From an uncultured Paludibacter sp. (GTDB lineage: Bacteria > Bacteroidota > Bacteroidia > Bacteroidales > Paludibacteraceae), in the NCBI GenBank assembly GCA_937897985.1, contig CALCBD010000043.1:1-58960 (forward strand): a DNA stretch of 58,960 bases, read 5' to 3'. This document shows, in pieces, positions 33,991 to 44,000 of the stretch. The notes beneath the pieces are model-generated. The model did no database searches. It saw only the letters and a list, made by a program, of their open reading frames with translations, and had not been told where the DNA came from. Positions within the stretch are counted from its first letter, which is position 1. Each line of letters begins with the position of its first letter. The position numbers and the translations under genes are program-made.

Positions 33991-36447
33991 ATGCTTTATC
34001 CGCAACATTTCGAACAAAAAATTGATTTTACCACAGTCCGACAATTACTCAGAGACAAGTGTATCAGTACATTAGGAATTGAGTTGGTGGATAATATTCA
34101 GTTTTCGTCCAACTTCAGCGAAATTACGAATTATTTATCCCAAACCGATGAAATGTTGCGAATTCTCACCACCGAAGCTGAAGATTTACCAATTGGTGAT
34201 TTTTACGATGTCAGACCGGCATTGATGCGGACACGGGTCGAAGGTTTGTTCCTCGACGAAGCAGAAGTTTTCGGCCTTTGGCGTGCATTGGAAGCTGTAC
34301 GTAAGCTGGTTTCATTTTTCTCGAAAAAGGAAGAAAGTCCCTATCCGTACATTACCGGCTTATTACCCCTGACTGAGTCATTTCCACTGATTATCAGAAG
34401 AATTGAAGGAATATTAAATAAATTCGGAAAAATTAAAGACAATGCATCACCCGAACTAAATCGTATACGCAAAGATATTCAGCAGGTTGAGAGTTCGGTT
34501 TCGCGTACGCTGAATGCCATCCTGCGTCAGGCTCAGGCCGATGGTTATGTCGAAAAGGATGTTGCTCCCACCATGCGCGACGGCAGGTTGGTGATTCCGG
34601 TTTCACCTGCATTCAAACGAAAAGTGAATGGTATCGTTCACGATGAATCGGCAACAGGTAAAACAGTTTTTATCGAGCCCGCACAGGTAGTGGAAGCAAA
34701 CAATCGTATCCGCGAACTTGAGGGTGAGGAACGCAGGGAAATTATCCGGATTCTGGTTGAATTTACCGGATTTGTACGTCCGTATTCCGAAACTATCATC
34801 GATTCGCAGAGATTCCTGGGTGTCATTGATTTTTTACGTGCAAAGGCACTTTTTGCCATCGGGATCAATGCCATTAAGCCACGCATCGGCCATTCAGGTC
34901 AGATTGACTGGCACAGGGCAATCCATCCTCTTTTGTTTTTATCGTTGAAAAAGCAGAAAAAAGAAATTGTGCCTCTGGACATTGTACTGAACGAAAAACA
35001 GCGGATTTTACTGATTTCAGGTCCTAATGCCGGAGGAAAATCAGTCTGTCTGAAAACCGTGGCTTTGTTGCAGTACATGCTTCAGTGCGGATTATTAATT
35101 CCCGTACACGACAGCAGTTTTACTGGCATTTTCGAACGGCTTTTCATCGATATCGGGGACGAACAATCCATTGAAAACGATCTATCCACTTATAGTTCAC
35201 ACCTGCTGAACATGAAATACTTTGTTCGTTACAGCAATGATAAAACGCTGTTACTGATTGACGAATTCGGTACCGGAACCGAACCCATGATTGGTGGCGC
35301 AATTGCCGAAGCCACCCTGGAACGTTTTAACCGGAATAAGGCATTTGGTGTAATTACCACCCATTACACCAATCTGAAACTTTTTGCCGATGCTACAGAA
35401 GGAATTGTTAACGGAGCAATGTTGTACGACCGTCAGCATTTACAGCCTTTATTTCAGTTGAGCATCGGCAATCCGGGAAGTTCGTTTGCAGTGGAAATTG
35501 CACGAAAAATAGGTTTACCCGAAGATTTAATTGCCGAAGCTGCTGAAAAAGTTGGTACGGACCGAATGGATTACGACAAACATTTACAGGACATTGCACG
35601 CGATAAAAGATACTGGGAAAACAAACGCCGCGACATCAGGCTGAAAGAAAAGAAGCTCGAAGAAACCCTGGCAAAATATGAGACCGAAATGTCGGCAATA
35701 GATAAGCAAAGGAAAGAAATTTCGCAGAAGGCAAAGGCAGAGGCTCAGGCATTGTTGAACGAAACCAATGCGAAAATTGAGAATACAATTCGTCAGATAA
35801 AAGAAGCACAAGCCGAAAAAGAGAGGACAAAAGAAGTGCGAAAAGAGCTAGAGGAGTTTAAACAAAAAATCACTCATAACTCAGCCCCCAAACCCCCTCA
35901 AGGGGGCTTAAAGACTCCATCTCCAAAAAAGAAACCGCTTTCAAACTCCATGTCTCCATCTACTTTGGAGAGGGTAGTGGAGTATGCAGTTGGATGCAAT
36001 GTCCGTTTAAAAGGCCAAACAGCTACAGGAATTATTCTTGAAATTCAGGATAAAAATGCTGTTGTGGCATTCGGACAAATGAAATCGACCGTCCTGATTG
36101 CAAAACTTGAAATTATCAGCAATACAAAGCTGAAAAAAGAGAACCAAAGGTTTGAGAATTCAGGAAATTCTACTACTGATGAAGTAAGGCAACGTAAACT
36201 CAGCTTCAAATCAGAAATTGATGTCAGAGGAATGCGTGTCGACGAGGCATTACAGGCAGTAACCTATTTTATCGACGATGCTGTTATGGTGGGTATTGCT
36301 TCGGTACGGATTCTTCACGGAACCGGAACCGGTGCCCTGCGTCAGATGATCCGGCAATACCTCAATACCGTACATTCGGTAAAATCCTTCAAAGATGAAC
36401 ATGTTCAGTTTGGTGGTGCCGGAATTACAGTGGTGGAGTTTGAATAA
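33991..36447 (+). CDS. mutS2: MutS2 ATPase/endonuclease
   Basis: An 818-aa protein of the MutS2 family, which acts on recombination intermediates and, in some species, on collided ribosomes. The order is: clamp/helical region, Walker A G-P-N-A-G-G-K-S (residues 344-351), Walker B L-L-I-D-E-F-G-T-G-T-E-P, a long coiled coil (about 520-630), a KOW-like strand region (V-R-L-K-G-Q-T-A-T-G), and a C-terminal Smr nuclease domain with D-V-R-G-M-R-V-D-E-A and I-L-H-G-T-G-T-G-A-L. A ~35-residue linker at about 631-666 is encoded by an intergenic-type repeat inserted in frame. It probably leaves the protein functional, as it lies between domains. The HipA remnant follows. Confidence 0.95.
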   Translation: MLYPQHFEQKIDFTTVRQLLRDKCISTLGIELVDNIQFSSNFSEITNYLSQTDEMLRILTTEAEDLPIGDFYDVRPALMRTRVEGLFLDEAEVFGLWRALEAVRKLVSFFSKKEESPYPYITGLLPLTESFPLIIRRIEGILNKFGKIKDNASPELNRIRKDIQQVESSVSRTLNAILRQAQADGYVEKDVAPTMRDGRLVIPVSPAFKRKVNGIVHDESATGKTVFIEPAQVVEANNRIRELEGEERREIIRILVEFTGFVRPYSETIIDSQRFLGVIDFLRAKALFAIGINAIKPRIGHSGQIDWHRAIHPLLFLSLKKQKKEIVPLDIVLNEKQRILLISGPNAGGKSVCLKTVALLQYMLQCGLLIPVHDSSFTGIFERLFIDIGDEQSIENDLSTYSSHLLNMKYFVRYSNDKTLLLIDEFGTGTEPMIGGAIAEATLERFNRNKAFGVITTHYTNLKLFADATEGIVNGAMLYDRQHLQPLFQLSIGNPGSSFAVEIARKIGLPEDLIAEAAEKVGTDRMDYDKHLQDIARDKRYWENKRRDIRLKEKKLEETLAKYETEMSAIDKQRKEISQKAKAEAQALLNETNAKIENTIRQIKEAQAEKERTKEVRKELEEFKQKITHNSAPKPPQGGLKTPSPKKKPLSNSMSPSTLERVVEYAVGCNVRLKGQTATGIILEIQDKNAVVAFGQMKSTVLIAKLEIISNTKLKKENQRFENSGNSTTDEVRQRKLSFKSEIDVRGMRVDEALQAVTYFIDDAVMVGIASVRILHGTGTGALRQMIRQYLNTVHSVKSFKDEHVQFGGAGITVVEFE
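35881..35985 (+). repeat. Palindromic repeat inserted in frame in mutS2
   Basis: About 105 bp with base composition unlike the gene around it: CCCCC-TCAA-GGGGG hairpin at the left, two ACTCCATCTCC-like words, and GGAGAGGGTAGTGGAGT at the right pairing with ACTCCA/TCTCC. It resembles the CCCCTnAAGGGGG-type palindromic repeats of Bacteroidota intergenic regions. Translated it gives S-A-P-K-P-P-Q-G-G-L-K-T-P-S-P and continues without a stop, so it acts as a new protein linker. Confidence 0.7.
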
Positions 36448-36482
36448 ACCCGTATGACTTTTTAATATTACACCCTTTCGGG

Positions 36483-36770
36483 TTGCCGGCTTATGATATG
36501 GTTGCCACAGTGCTTGTCAACCCGGATGATAAAGAAGAATTGGCTCTGACGCTGAATGGAAAGAAAAGAAAACTAATGAAATCTGATTTTTTGAAAGCAT
36601 TTTCATTGAATGGATTAGACATAAAAAGTATTGACAGGATATTTTCAAAATTTGAAAAAGTACTACCCGGGTGGATAGAATTTATAAATTTAAGTTTCAT
36701 TCCGGATAAAATGAAAACTGAATTTATTGATTTAATTTACTGTAGAGCCAAAAGATTAGAAATTATTTAG
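36483..36770 (+). pseudogene. HipA kinase C-terminal fragment
   Basis: A 95-codon frame starting at TTG: L-P-A-Y-D-M-V-A-T-V-L-V, then E-L-A-L-T-L-N-G-K-K-R-K, and W-I-E-F-I-N-L-S-F-I-P-D-K-M-K near the end. This matches the last quarter of HipA-type toxin kinases (family length over 300 aa). The kinase core, N-terminal part and any HipB antitoxin gene are missing; mutS2 ends 35 bp upstream. It has no start signals of its own, so it is a remnant of a lost toxin-antitoxin locus. Confidence 0.75.
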
Positions 36771-36929
36771 GTGATAGTTTGTAATAAGTTTTGAAATAAG
36801 TTCCATTCATATTGCCAATTCAATTTTTATTTCCTTACAACCCGTTTCCACAGAACAATTTTAACCCACAGGCGTTTAATTCATACTGAAAATAAAATTT
36901 TAAACTCTAAAATAAAAGGATAGAAAAAA

Positions 36930-38207
36930 ATGAAAATTGAAAAGATTGTTGCACGCGAAGTGCTTGATTCGCGTGGTAATCCCACAGTAGAAGTGGATGT
37001 TGTTCTGGAATCGGGTGTGATTGGTCGTGCCGCTGTTCCTTCGGGAGCTTCAACCGGCGAAAATGAAGCCATTGAACTGCGCGACGGCGACAAAAGCCGT
37101 TACCTTGGTAAAGGTGTACTCAAAGCTGTAGCCAATGTAAACAATGTTATTGCTCCTGCCCTGATTGGCATCAGTGCACTCGAACAACGCCTGATCGACA
37201 AAAAAATGATTGCACTCGATGGTACTAAAACCAAATCGAAACTCGGTGCAAACGCTATTTTAGGTGTTTCGCTGGCTGTAGCCAAAGCTGCTGCCAATTA
37301 TCTGGATCTTCCGTTGTACCGATATATCGGCGGAACAAATGCATTTACTTTGCCTGTTCCGATGATGAACATTATCAACGGTGGCTCGCACTCCGATGCG
37401 CCGATTGCATTTCAGGAATTTATGATTCGTCCCGTAGGCGCTGTCTCGTTCCGCGAAGGTCTGCGAACCGGAGCCGAAGTGTTTCATGCTCTCAAAAAAG
37501 TATTGCACGACAAAGGATTAAGCACTGCCGTGGGCGACGAAGGTGGTTTTGCTCCGAATCTGGCAGGTGGAACCGAGGAAGCTCTGGAATCCATCCTTAC
37601 TGCTATAAAAAATGCCGGATATTTGCCGGGTAAAGATGTAACCATTGGTCTCGATTGTGCTTCATCGGAATTCTACAAAAACGGTGTATATGATTATTCA
37701 AAATTCGAAGGTCCAAACGGTAAAAAACGCAGTTCAGCCGAACAGGCCGATTATCTGGCCGAACTGATTGCTAACTATCCAATCGACTCCATCGAGGATG
37801 GGATGGCTGAAGGTGACTGGGATGGCTGGAAATTACTGACCGACAAAATAGGAAGTAAATGCCAGTTGGTAGGCGACGATTTGTTTGTAACCAATGTTGA
37901 ATATCTGAAAAAGGGAATTGAACTTGGTTGTGCCAACTCAATTCTGATTAAAGTGAACCAGATTGGTTCGCTGACCGAAACCTTAGATGCTATCGAAATG
38001 GCACACCGCGCAGGTTATACTTCGGTTACTTCGCACCGCTCCGGTGAAACTGAAGATGCAACCATTGCCGATATTGCAGTAGCTACTAATTCAGGACAGA
38101 TTAAGACAGGTTCTTTAAGTCGTTCGGACCGTATGGCTAAATACAACCAGTTACTTCGCATCGAAGAAGAACTGGGTGAACTGGCAGTTTACGGGTACAA
38201 AAAGTAA
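36930..38207 (+). CDS. eno: Enolase
   Basis: A 425-aa glycolytic enzyme converting 2-phosphoglycerate to phosphoenolpyruvate in the cytoplasm. Diagnostic segments are R-E-V-L-D-S-R-G-N-P-T-V-E-V, the catalytic-loop S-G-A-S-T-G-E-N-E-A, metal ligands in D-S-I-E-D-G-M and V-G-D-D-L-F-V-T-N, the catalytic lysine in I-L-I-K-V-N-Q-I-G-S, and S-H-R-S-G-E-T-E-D. Full length. It is a single-gene unit with a strong terminator, consistent with high expression. Confidence 0.98.
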   Translation: MKIEKIVAREVLDSRGNPTVEVDVVLESGVIGRAAVPSGASTGENEAIELRDGDKSRYLGKGVLKAVANVNNVIAPALIGISALEQRLIDKKMIALDGTKTKSKLGANAILGVSLAVAKAAANYLDLPLYRYIGGTNAFTLPVPMMNIINGGSHSDAPIAFQEFMIRPVGAVSFREGLRTGAEVFHALKKVLHDKGLSTAVGDEGGFAPNLAGGTEEALESILTAIKNAGYLPGKDVTIGLDCASSEFYKNGVYDYSKFEGPNGKKRSSAEQADYLAELIANYPIDSIEDGMAEGDWDGWKLLTDKIGSKCQLVGDDLFVTNVEYLKKGIELGCANSILIKVNQIGSLTETLDAIEMAHRAGYTSVTSHRSGETEDATIADIAVATNSGQIKTGSLSRSDRMAKYNQLLRIEEELGELAVYGYKK

Positions 38208-38235
38208 TATTCATTTTTAAAGGTTTTTTCAAAAA

Positions 38236-38280
38236 AAGAAGCTGTCCGGTATTTAATCAGACAGCTTCTTCCTTTTTTAA
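38236..38280 (+). terminator. Intrinsic terminator of eno
   Basis: Perfect 11-bp arms AAGAAGCTGTC / GACAGCTTCTT with a 13-nt loop and a following T run, 29 bp past the stop. Confidence 0.92.
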
Positions 38281-38347
38281 AAGCACGTCGTAATCACTAC
38301 GCCACGCTTTCCAACTTAAAAACTTCATACTATCATAAAAAAACGCG

Positions 38348-40576
38348 TTATTTAATCAAAGTAACCTTTAAAATTTTGTTTTGCATTCTGAAAATGTAAA
38401 TTCCGTTTTTAAATGTACTTAAATTAATATCATTCGTCGAACTCAGAATTCTTCGTCCGGCAGTATCGAACATTTGTATTTCAACATGTAAAGGATTGAA
38501 AACCGTTTTTCCGTCAAATACAGGTCCTTCTGACTGATTGACAGTGGAAGTACTGTTTTCATTCACACTTACAGCATAAACCTTTGAATTAATCATATCA
38601 CTTACAGTATAGTTTACGGCTGAGGCAGTAAAGTTTTGGGCAGTAAGTGGCGAAACTGTTGTTCCCACACCTTCCAGTGTGATTACCGGTGTAATAGCTG
38701 TCCTGTCAGTACCAATCGGAACTTTTACTTCGATGGTTCCGGCAGTATGATCAATTATTCCGCTAACTCCTTCGGCTGTTAATGAACTGATTTGCAGACT
38801 TGGTGCTGTAAACTGAGTTCCGTTCAGCAGGTAATCAACAGCATTGCTTACCATTGTTTTAGCAGTTGCAGTCAGATTTTGATAACTATCGGCAAAAATT
38901 GGTATCATCAGGTATTTAGCAGTAATTCCTGCTCCGCGTACAGCTCCCGGCACATCATGAATGGCTACGGCTGCCGTACCTCCCGCTTTGGGAGCAGTAG
39001 CAACATTAATGCTACCCGGCAATGTGATATCAGCAGGCTGAATTCCTTTTGAACCAGAAACAGCACTTAACAAATCTAAAGTTGCATTCAAAACAGCTTC
39101 ACTTATGCCGTTGAAAACCGGATGAGTGGGTTGTTTAACAGTAATTGAAAGATTGGTGGAAAGTCCGTTATCAGCAGTTCCCCAAACCCAGCGACCGGTA
39201 TTGTATTCGAATGATTTAAAATTCAGTATCGGTTTATTGACGGCTTTCAGGGCATTTAATTCTGCATTTCCACCGGCAACACTTTCGTGAACAATAATTA
39301 AATCATAATCGTCGTAGAAAGTGGAAGCCGGAGCCAATGAAGCGGCAGTTTTCAAAGTCAGCAGCAGATTTGTATTTGCATCGAGATATGGATATAATGC
39401 GTCGGTCGATGGTAAAGTACTGCTACCTATCATATACAAAACATCACCTGCAGTGGACGATTTCACCTTCACGGTACCTGTAGTTGTTATGTCCGGGCCA
39501 CTGTAACCGGCTATTGCAGTCGCTGTGACAGTAAAATCAAATGTTCCGGGAGTAACACCCGACTCTACAGTTCCCGAAATTGTATAATTTCCGGTATTAG
39601 TTCCGGTCGAAACAAAATTTCCTGACAAACCGTCTGGAAGATGCAGTACTGTTGCACCGGTAGCATTCGTTAAGTTATAAACGATATTCACTAAATTTCC
39701 ACCCGCTTTCAGAGCCTGAGATGCACTGCCCGAAGTCAGCGCAATTGTCGGAGCAGGAACTGTGGCAGGAACAGTAAGGGTTACAGCATAATTTACCGAT
39801 GTTGTAGCATCTGAAGCTGTATAAGTAACTGCGCCACCCGAAAAATTCTGTGCCCCGGTTGGTGAATAGGAAGTTGCTGTTCCGCCAAGTGTCACAACGG
39901 GTGTAATTGATGAAAGATTTGAACCATAGGGCAATTCGGCCGTAATTGTTTTGGCATCTTCGTTGATTGTAGCTGTTACACCTTCGGCAGTAAAAGTTTT
40001 GATGGATGGAGCGACAGGCAATGCAGGGGTAATATCAAAACCACTGATATTTACGTTTTGGGTTGATGTACTTGTATTACTGGTACAGAAACTGATTTTA
40101 ACAAACTTTCCCTGAGCAATATTCAGTCCGGTTACGACCGACTCGGAAGTCGACACAGACTGGCCGGTTATATTCGAAGTAATTTTTGTACCGGACAGTG
40201 TACAATCATCCAGCAGGGTATAAGTTCCGGCATACGAATCTGCAACAGAAACCTGATAAATAGATCTGGTTGAAGAAGATCCGGAACTCATTCCGTAAAC
40301 CTTAATCGCTGAAGCTGAAGTACTTTTTAGTTCCAGCACAATAGTTTTTAATTGTACCCGGTAATTGTTGGGCGAAGGAAACACCACGTTACTCGTACTT
40401 GTCGACATGGTTGCAGCATCAACTGCATATAAAACATCGGTTGTGGAAAATGCTTTTGATGTAACAGATGAAAACGCAGCATTGAACCTTAGTTGCACAA
40501 CATCGGCTCTTGCCTGCAAAACACTGAATGATAACAGCGAAATTATCGACAATAAAATTGAAGTAAATTTTCTCAT
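38348..40576 (-). CDS. T9SS cargo protein with DUF5018-like domains
   Basis: A 742-aa surface or secreted protein. After a signal peptide (1-24, ending L-Q-A-R-A) comes a beta-rich region. Two similar DUF5018-like Ig modules (around residues 193-270 and 592-670) share the pattern T-A-E-G-V...I-T-P-V-V-T-L-x-G-x-x-T...A-Q-N-F...Y-A-V. Between them is a domain with L-Y-M-I-G-S-S-T-L-P-S-T-D, possibly glycoside- or ligand-binding. The C-terminus (F-D-T-A-G-R-R-I-L-S...G-I-Y-I-F-R-M...K-V-T-L-I-K) is a type A T9SS sorting domain, cleaved on export. No enzyme signature is visible. It shares its upstream element with the next T9SS gene. Confidence 0.85.
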   Translation of the reverse strand: MRKFTSILLSIISLLSFSVLQARADVVQLRFNAAFSSVTSKAFSTTDVLYAVDAATMSTSTSNVVFPSPNNYRVQLKTIVLELKSTSASAIKVYGMSSGSSSTRSIYQVSVADSYAGTYTLLDDCTLSGTKITSNITGQSVSTSESVVTGLNIAQGKFVKISFCTSNTSTSTQNVNISGFDITPALPVAPSIKTFTAEGVTATINEDAKTITAELPYGSNLSSITPVVTLGGTATSYSPTGAQNFSGGAVTYTASDATTSVNYAVTLTVPATVPAPTIALTSGSASQALKAGGNLVNIVYNLTNATGATVLHLPDGLSGNFVSTGTNTGNYTISGTVESGVTPGTFDFTVTATAIAGYSGPDITTTGTVKVKSSTAGDVLYMIGSSTLPSTDALYPYLDANTNLLLTLKTAASLAPASTFYDDYDLIIVHESVAGGNAELNALKAVNKPILNFKSFEYNTGRWVWGTADNGLSTNLSITVKQPTHPVFNGISEAVLNATLDLLSAVSGSKGIQPADITLPGSINVATAPKAGGTAAVAIHDVPGAVRGAGITAKYLMIPIFADSYQNLTATAKTMVSNAVDYLLNGTQFTAPSLQISSLTAEGVSGIIDHTAGTIEVKVPIGTDRTAITPVITLEGVGTTVSPLTAQNFTASAVNYTVSDMINSKVYAVSVNENSTSTVNQSEGPVFDGKTVFNPLHVEIQMFDTAGRRILSSTNDINLSTFKNGIYIFRMQNKILKVTLIK

Positions 40577-40612
40577 ACAATTAAATTTTAAATGTTAATA
40601 CTATTCCGATTG

Positions 40613-40677
40613 TAAAAATAATTCTATTACCATTTTTTTATGTTCAAAAATTGACGAAAGAAGTGGAGAATTTGACA
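40613..40677 (-). promoter_or_regulatory. Shared upstream element and -7 box of a T9SS gene (copy A)
   Basis: The 33-bp block 40645-40677 plus five flanking bases (ATGTT) matches 45882-45919 at 32 of 38 positions. It is exactly 24 bp from a -7-like TATTTTTA (minus strand, 40613-40620), and the start codon is 36 bp further on. Read on the minus strand it is TGTCAAATT-n-TCCAC...GTCA...TTTTTGAACAT. A regulator-binding site is the simplest reading. Confidence 0.65.
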
Positions 40678-40703
40678 CATACATCTTCGAACTTATAGTT
40701 ATC

Positions 40704-40740
40704 AAAAAAAAAGAGAATGTCAAAGCGACATTCTCTTTTT
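40704..40740 (-). terminator. Bidirectional terminator after the 59-aa gene
   Basis: Perfect 10-bp arms AGAGAATGTC / GACATTCTCT, 5-nt loop, A run on one side and T run on the other. It is 50 bp past the stop of the small gene (minus strand) and isolates the promoter of the T9SS gene at 38348. Confidence 0.92.
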
Positions 40741-40789
40741 GATTGTTGACGAAAAAAAATCGTGGAACAGTTGGCTTAATTTCTGATAT

Positions 40790-40969
40790 TTAAGCTCCAA
40801 AAGTATTAAAAGGATCGGTTGCGGCATTGCCGTTTATCCGGTTCATTACTTCATTCGGACCGGCCGGAGGTGCTGACTCCAATGCCAGGGATATTTCATT
40901 GTCCAGAATAACATTCTCAATTATCGGAGCCTGATAAATACGTTTGCTGAATTCTATATTTGTTGTCAT
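40790..40969 (-). CDS. Small conserved-looking 59-aa protein
   Basis: A 59-aa frame with an ATG 46 bp behind the stop of the large T9SS gene and a terminator behind it, so it is very likely a real last gene of that unit. The product begins M-T-T-N-I-E-F-S-K and has Y-Q-A-P-I-I-E-N-V, then L-D-N-E-I-S-L-A-L-E-S-A-P-P-A-G-P-N-E, and ends D-P-F-N-T-F-G-A. There is no signal peptide or membrane span. I believe similar short proteins (a Y-x-x-P-x-I-E start and a D-N-E-I-S-L-A-L-E-S core) occur in other Bacteroidales, but function is unknown and the comparison is from memory. Confidence 0.65.
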   Translation of the reverse strand: MTTNIEFSKRIYQAPIIENVILDNEISLALESAPPAGPNEVMNRINGNAATDPFNTFGA

Positions 40970-41015
40970 ATTCTTCTCGGTTATGAATTATAAATTATGA
41001 ATTAAAAATCATGAA
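40970..41015. repeat. AATTCAT-type short repeats in an intergenic spacer
   Basis: Three copies of ATGAATTA-like words at about 12-13-bp spacing (minus strand AATTCAT) fill the 46-bp gap between two co-directional genes. Similar low-complexity spacers are frequent in Bacteroidota. Confidence 0.5.
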
Positions 41016-44000
41016 TTACTTAACAATAACTTTAGCTGTAATATTATTAATCTTCACAATGTAGATATCCGGTACATAAGGAAATTCGATGTTCATTGTT
41101 GTACCCGATATTTTTTTACTCAGCAATTGTTGACCAACAGCATTGTAAACCGACAAAACAGAACCTATCAGCTTGTCATCACCTGTTCTTAAGGTAAGTC
41201 CCTGCAGGTTATTCCAGTAAATCTGCGTACCGTTAACATTGTTATTATTCAATGCTGTAGTTGTGGAAGATGAACGGAAAATTACACTGAAGCGGTCACC
41301 GACTGTAGTTTCAGGACTGAACTGATAAGAAGCTGTTCCGTCAGTCAGGTCAGTTTCAATCAATGTAACGTTGTCCTTCAGAATTACTTTTACATCAGAT
41401 GGTAAGTTGCTTACCTCACTGGCTTTAATACTGAACGAAGTGGCACTTCCGGGAACAAATCCAAGACCGATAGGCTGATCCGTTGGGATTGAATTCATAG
41501 CGTTGATAACAATATGTTCGGATCCCAGGGTAGTATAAATTTCAGGAATAGCCGGGTTTTCATTGCTCATTTTCGGTGCATCAATTTTATCCAGATCATT
41601 CGAAGCTTTGGCACTGAAATAAATCACTGCTTCGTCGGAGTATGTACCGTTACTTACCTGCAGACGTAATAACTGAAGAGCAGATTGAACTGCGGCCGGA
41701 GCCTTCAATAATTTGTCGGTAGCAGGTGCATGGGCAGTCATGTCACTTGTCAGTACCAATGAACCTCCGCCCTCAACGGCTCTTACCCAGAATGCCTGCA
41801 TAGGCGGAATATATTTACTTGCATTATTAGGCACAGCTACTCCGTCACCATTGACTGTCCAGAAACCGTAGGCTCCATCCGATTTAGTCCTGTACCACAT
41901 CGTTGTGGTGCGCATACTGTTTGTGTTAGGCGTACTTGCTGTTACCAAATCCCAGTTCAGATATGCAGGATAAGGATTCCCGATGAGGTTAAATCCGGGT
42001 TTATTGGCATAACCTGTTCTTCCTGTCAATGTTACGGTTTGATCGCCGCTGTTCAGTGTTCCGTTAAATGCGATATCATTTGCGGCTGCGGCAGGAACTA
42101 CCTGATAACCAACTTTTGCAAGCATGGTGGTTGTGTTTGCCGACCAGGAATAAGACGTTTCGTCATACGATTTGATAATGCTCATTCCCGAAGGCGTTGC
42201 CGAAGCAACCGGTGGAGTTACATACCATGTACGCAATGCTCCGGCATGCTGGAACGATTGATTGACTGTGGCATTGGTATTTGTTAATGTTCCTTTATTG
42301 ATTAAAGTACCTGTGCCATTTTCTGAGCTACTTTCAATTGTAAGATTGGAAACAGTGAGTGAATTATCAACAGGAAGTGTAACTTTAGCTCCCGGACGGA
42401 TAAACATATAGGGGAAGCTTGCTCCACCAGCATTGTTGATGGTTTGTTCAGAAGTACCGTTAAATAAAACGGCGCGACTGTTCGCATATAAATTTGAGCC
42501 AACTCCGGTCGACCAGTTTCCACCAACATATAAATCACCGCCGGCTGCATTACCTAATGAAAGATTACCGTTTAACGTCACATTTCCATTTACTCTTAAT
42601 GGTAAATTTACTCCTGAAATACTATAATCCATATACAATGCCGAGCCTGCATCGATTGTTAAGTTACCGCTAAAGGTTCTTTCAACAATAGCACCATTTG
42701 GATAATTCAAAGTAGTATTGTTACTTAACTGCAGATTGGCAGGGGTTGAACTATCCAATTCTTTCCAACGGCCATAGGTTCCACCTGTGTTGTAAATTAA
42801 TGTTGAAGCACTACCATAAACCGGGGCGGCATCAATACTACCACCGTTGTTTATTTGAAGATTACCATTAATCGTCAAAATCTTTGAATTTAGTTTTACT
42901 GTTGAGTTTGTTACTAAAGATCCTGTAATTGTTAAATCATTCGATAATGAAACACCATTTGAATTTGTAATCGTCACATCTTTAACTGATTGAGGCATAT
43001 TTGCTCCTGTTACTGCATTTGTTTCAGTTCCATAAAACTCAAAACTTGAATTAGGATTAAAAGTTTTTGTACCGGATGTAGTAAAATTACCGGATACTCC
43101 ATTTACATGTGAAGTCTTTAATTTTGCATTTGATTTCAAATTGAAAATTAACAATCCTCCTATCGTCTGAGAAGCGATGTCTAAAGTTGATCCACCATTT
43201 ACATTTATAGTTGTTGCAGAAAGAGATGTATTGAATGTTCCTGTATTAGTATAAGTTTGAACACCACCAATAAAATTAATTGTTACATTATCAGATGCTG
43301 ATTTTGATGATAATGTACCACCATTTATAAGAAAATTACCTGTTAAATTTATAGTACAAGGAGAAGCACCACTACCATTATTAAACAATAAAGTACTTCC
43401 CGTTCCTACTGACAAATTGCCACCAATATTTATAACTGAAGCTCCGGCTGCAGAGCTTCCATTTGAAGTTAACAATCCTCCGTTCAAAACCAGATTCCCA
43501 TCAATTGTTAAAGTTTTTGTTACTCCTGCAGTCATAGACATCAATCTCAAGTATTTTGTACCGGTACCTGTTATTGTTACATTACCTTTTATATGCCGTG
43601 CGTCTGACCAAATACCTCCTATGTCAGCACTTTGTGAAGTACAATTCCATGTAAAATTATAAAAATCCTGATCAATACCAGTTGGAATAGAACCTGTTAT
43701 ACCATCAATCAATAGTAAAGATTCATTATTCCAAACTGAGATCGGAATATTACCTCCATTCATAGCATGTTCATAAGTACCATTAACAGTTAACGTAGTT
43801 CCTAATGTGATTTGCGCTGTTGCCTTCAAAGTTGCACCGGTAGCAACTGTAGTAGCGGGGATTGTTGATGTAGCATTTACAGTTACTGTATGCCCGCTGA
43901 TAATAGTTACACTTGCCGCACTACTTGTTGGAGCAGAAGTTGCATCCATCCAAGGTGCATTTCCGGTACCTGAACTTTGCCAGGTTGTATTATCACTCCA

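Noticed and set aside
34638..34886. Long minus-strand frames inside mutS2, eno, pdxA and the T9SS genes
   Set aside because: They are frames on the opposite strand of well-supported genes and their products lack recognisable features.
35900..36000. Frameshift or pseudogene in mutS2
   Set aside because: The inserted repeat keeps the frame open and the Smr domain follows intact.
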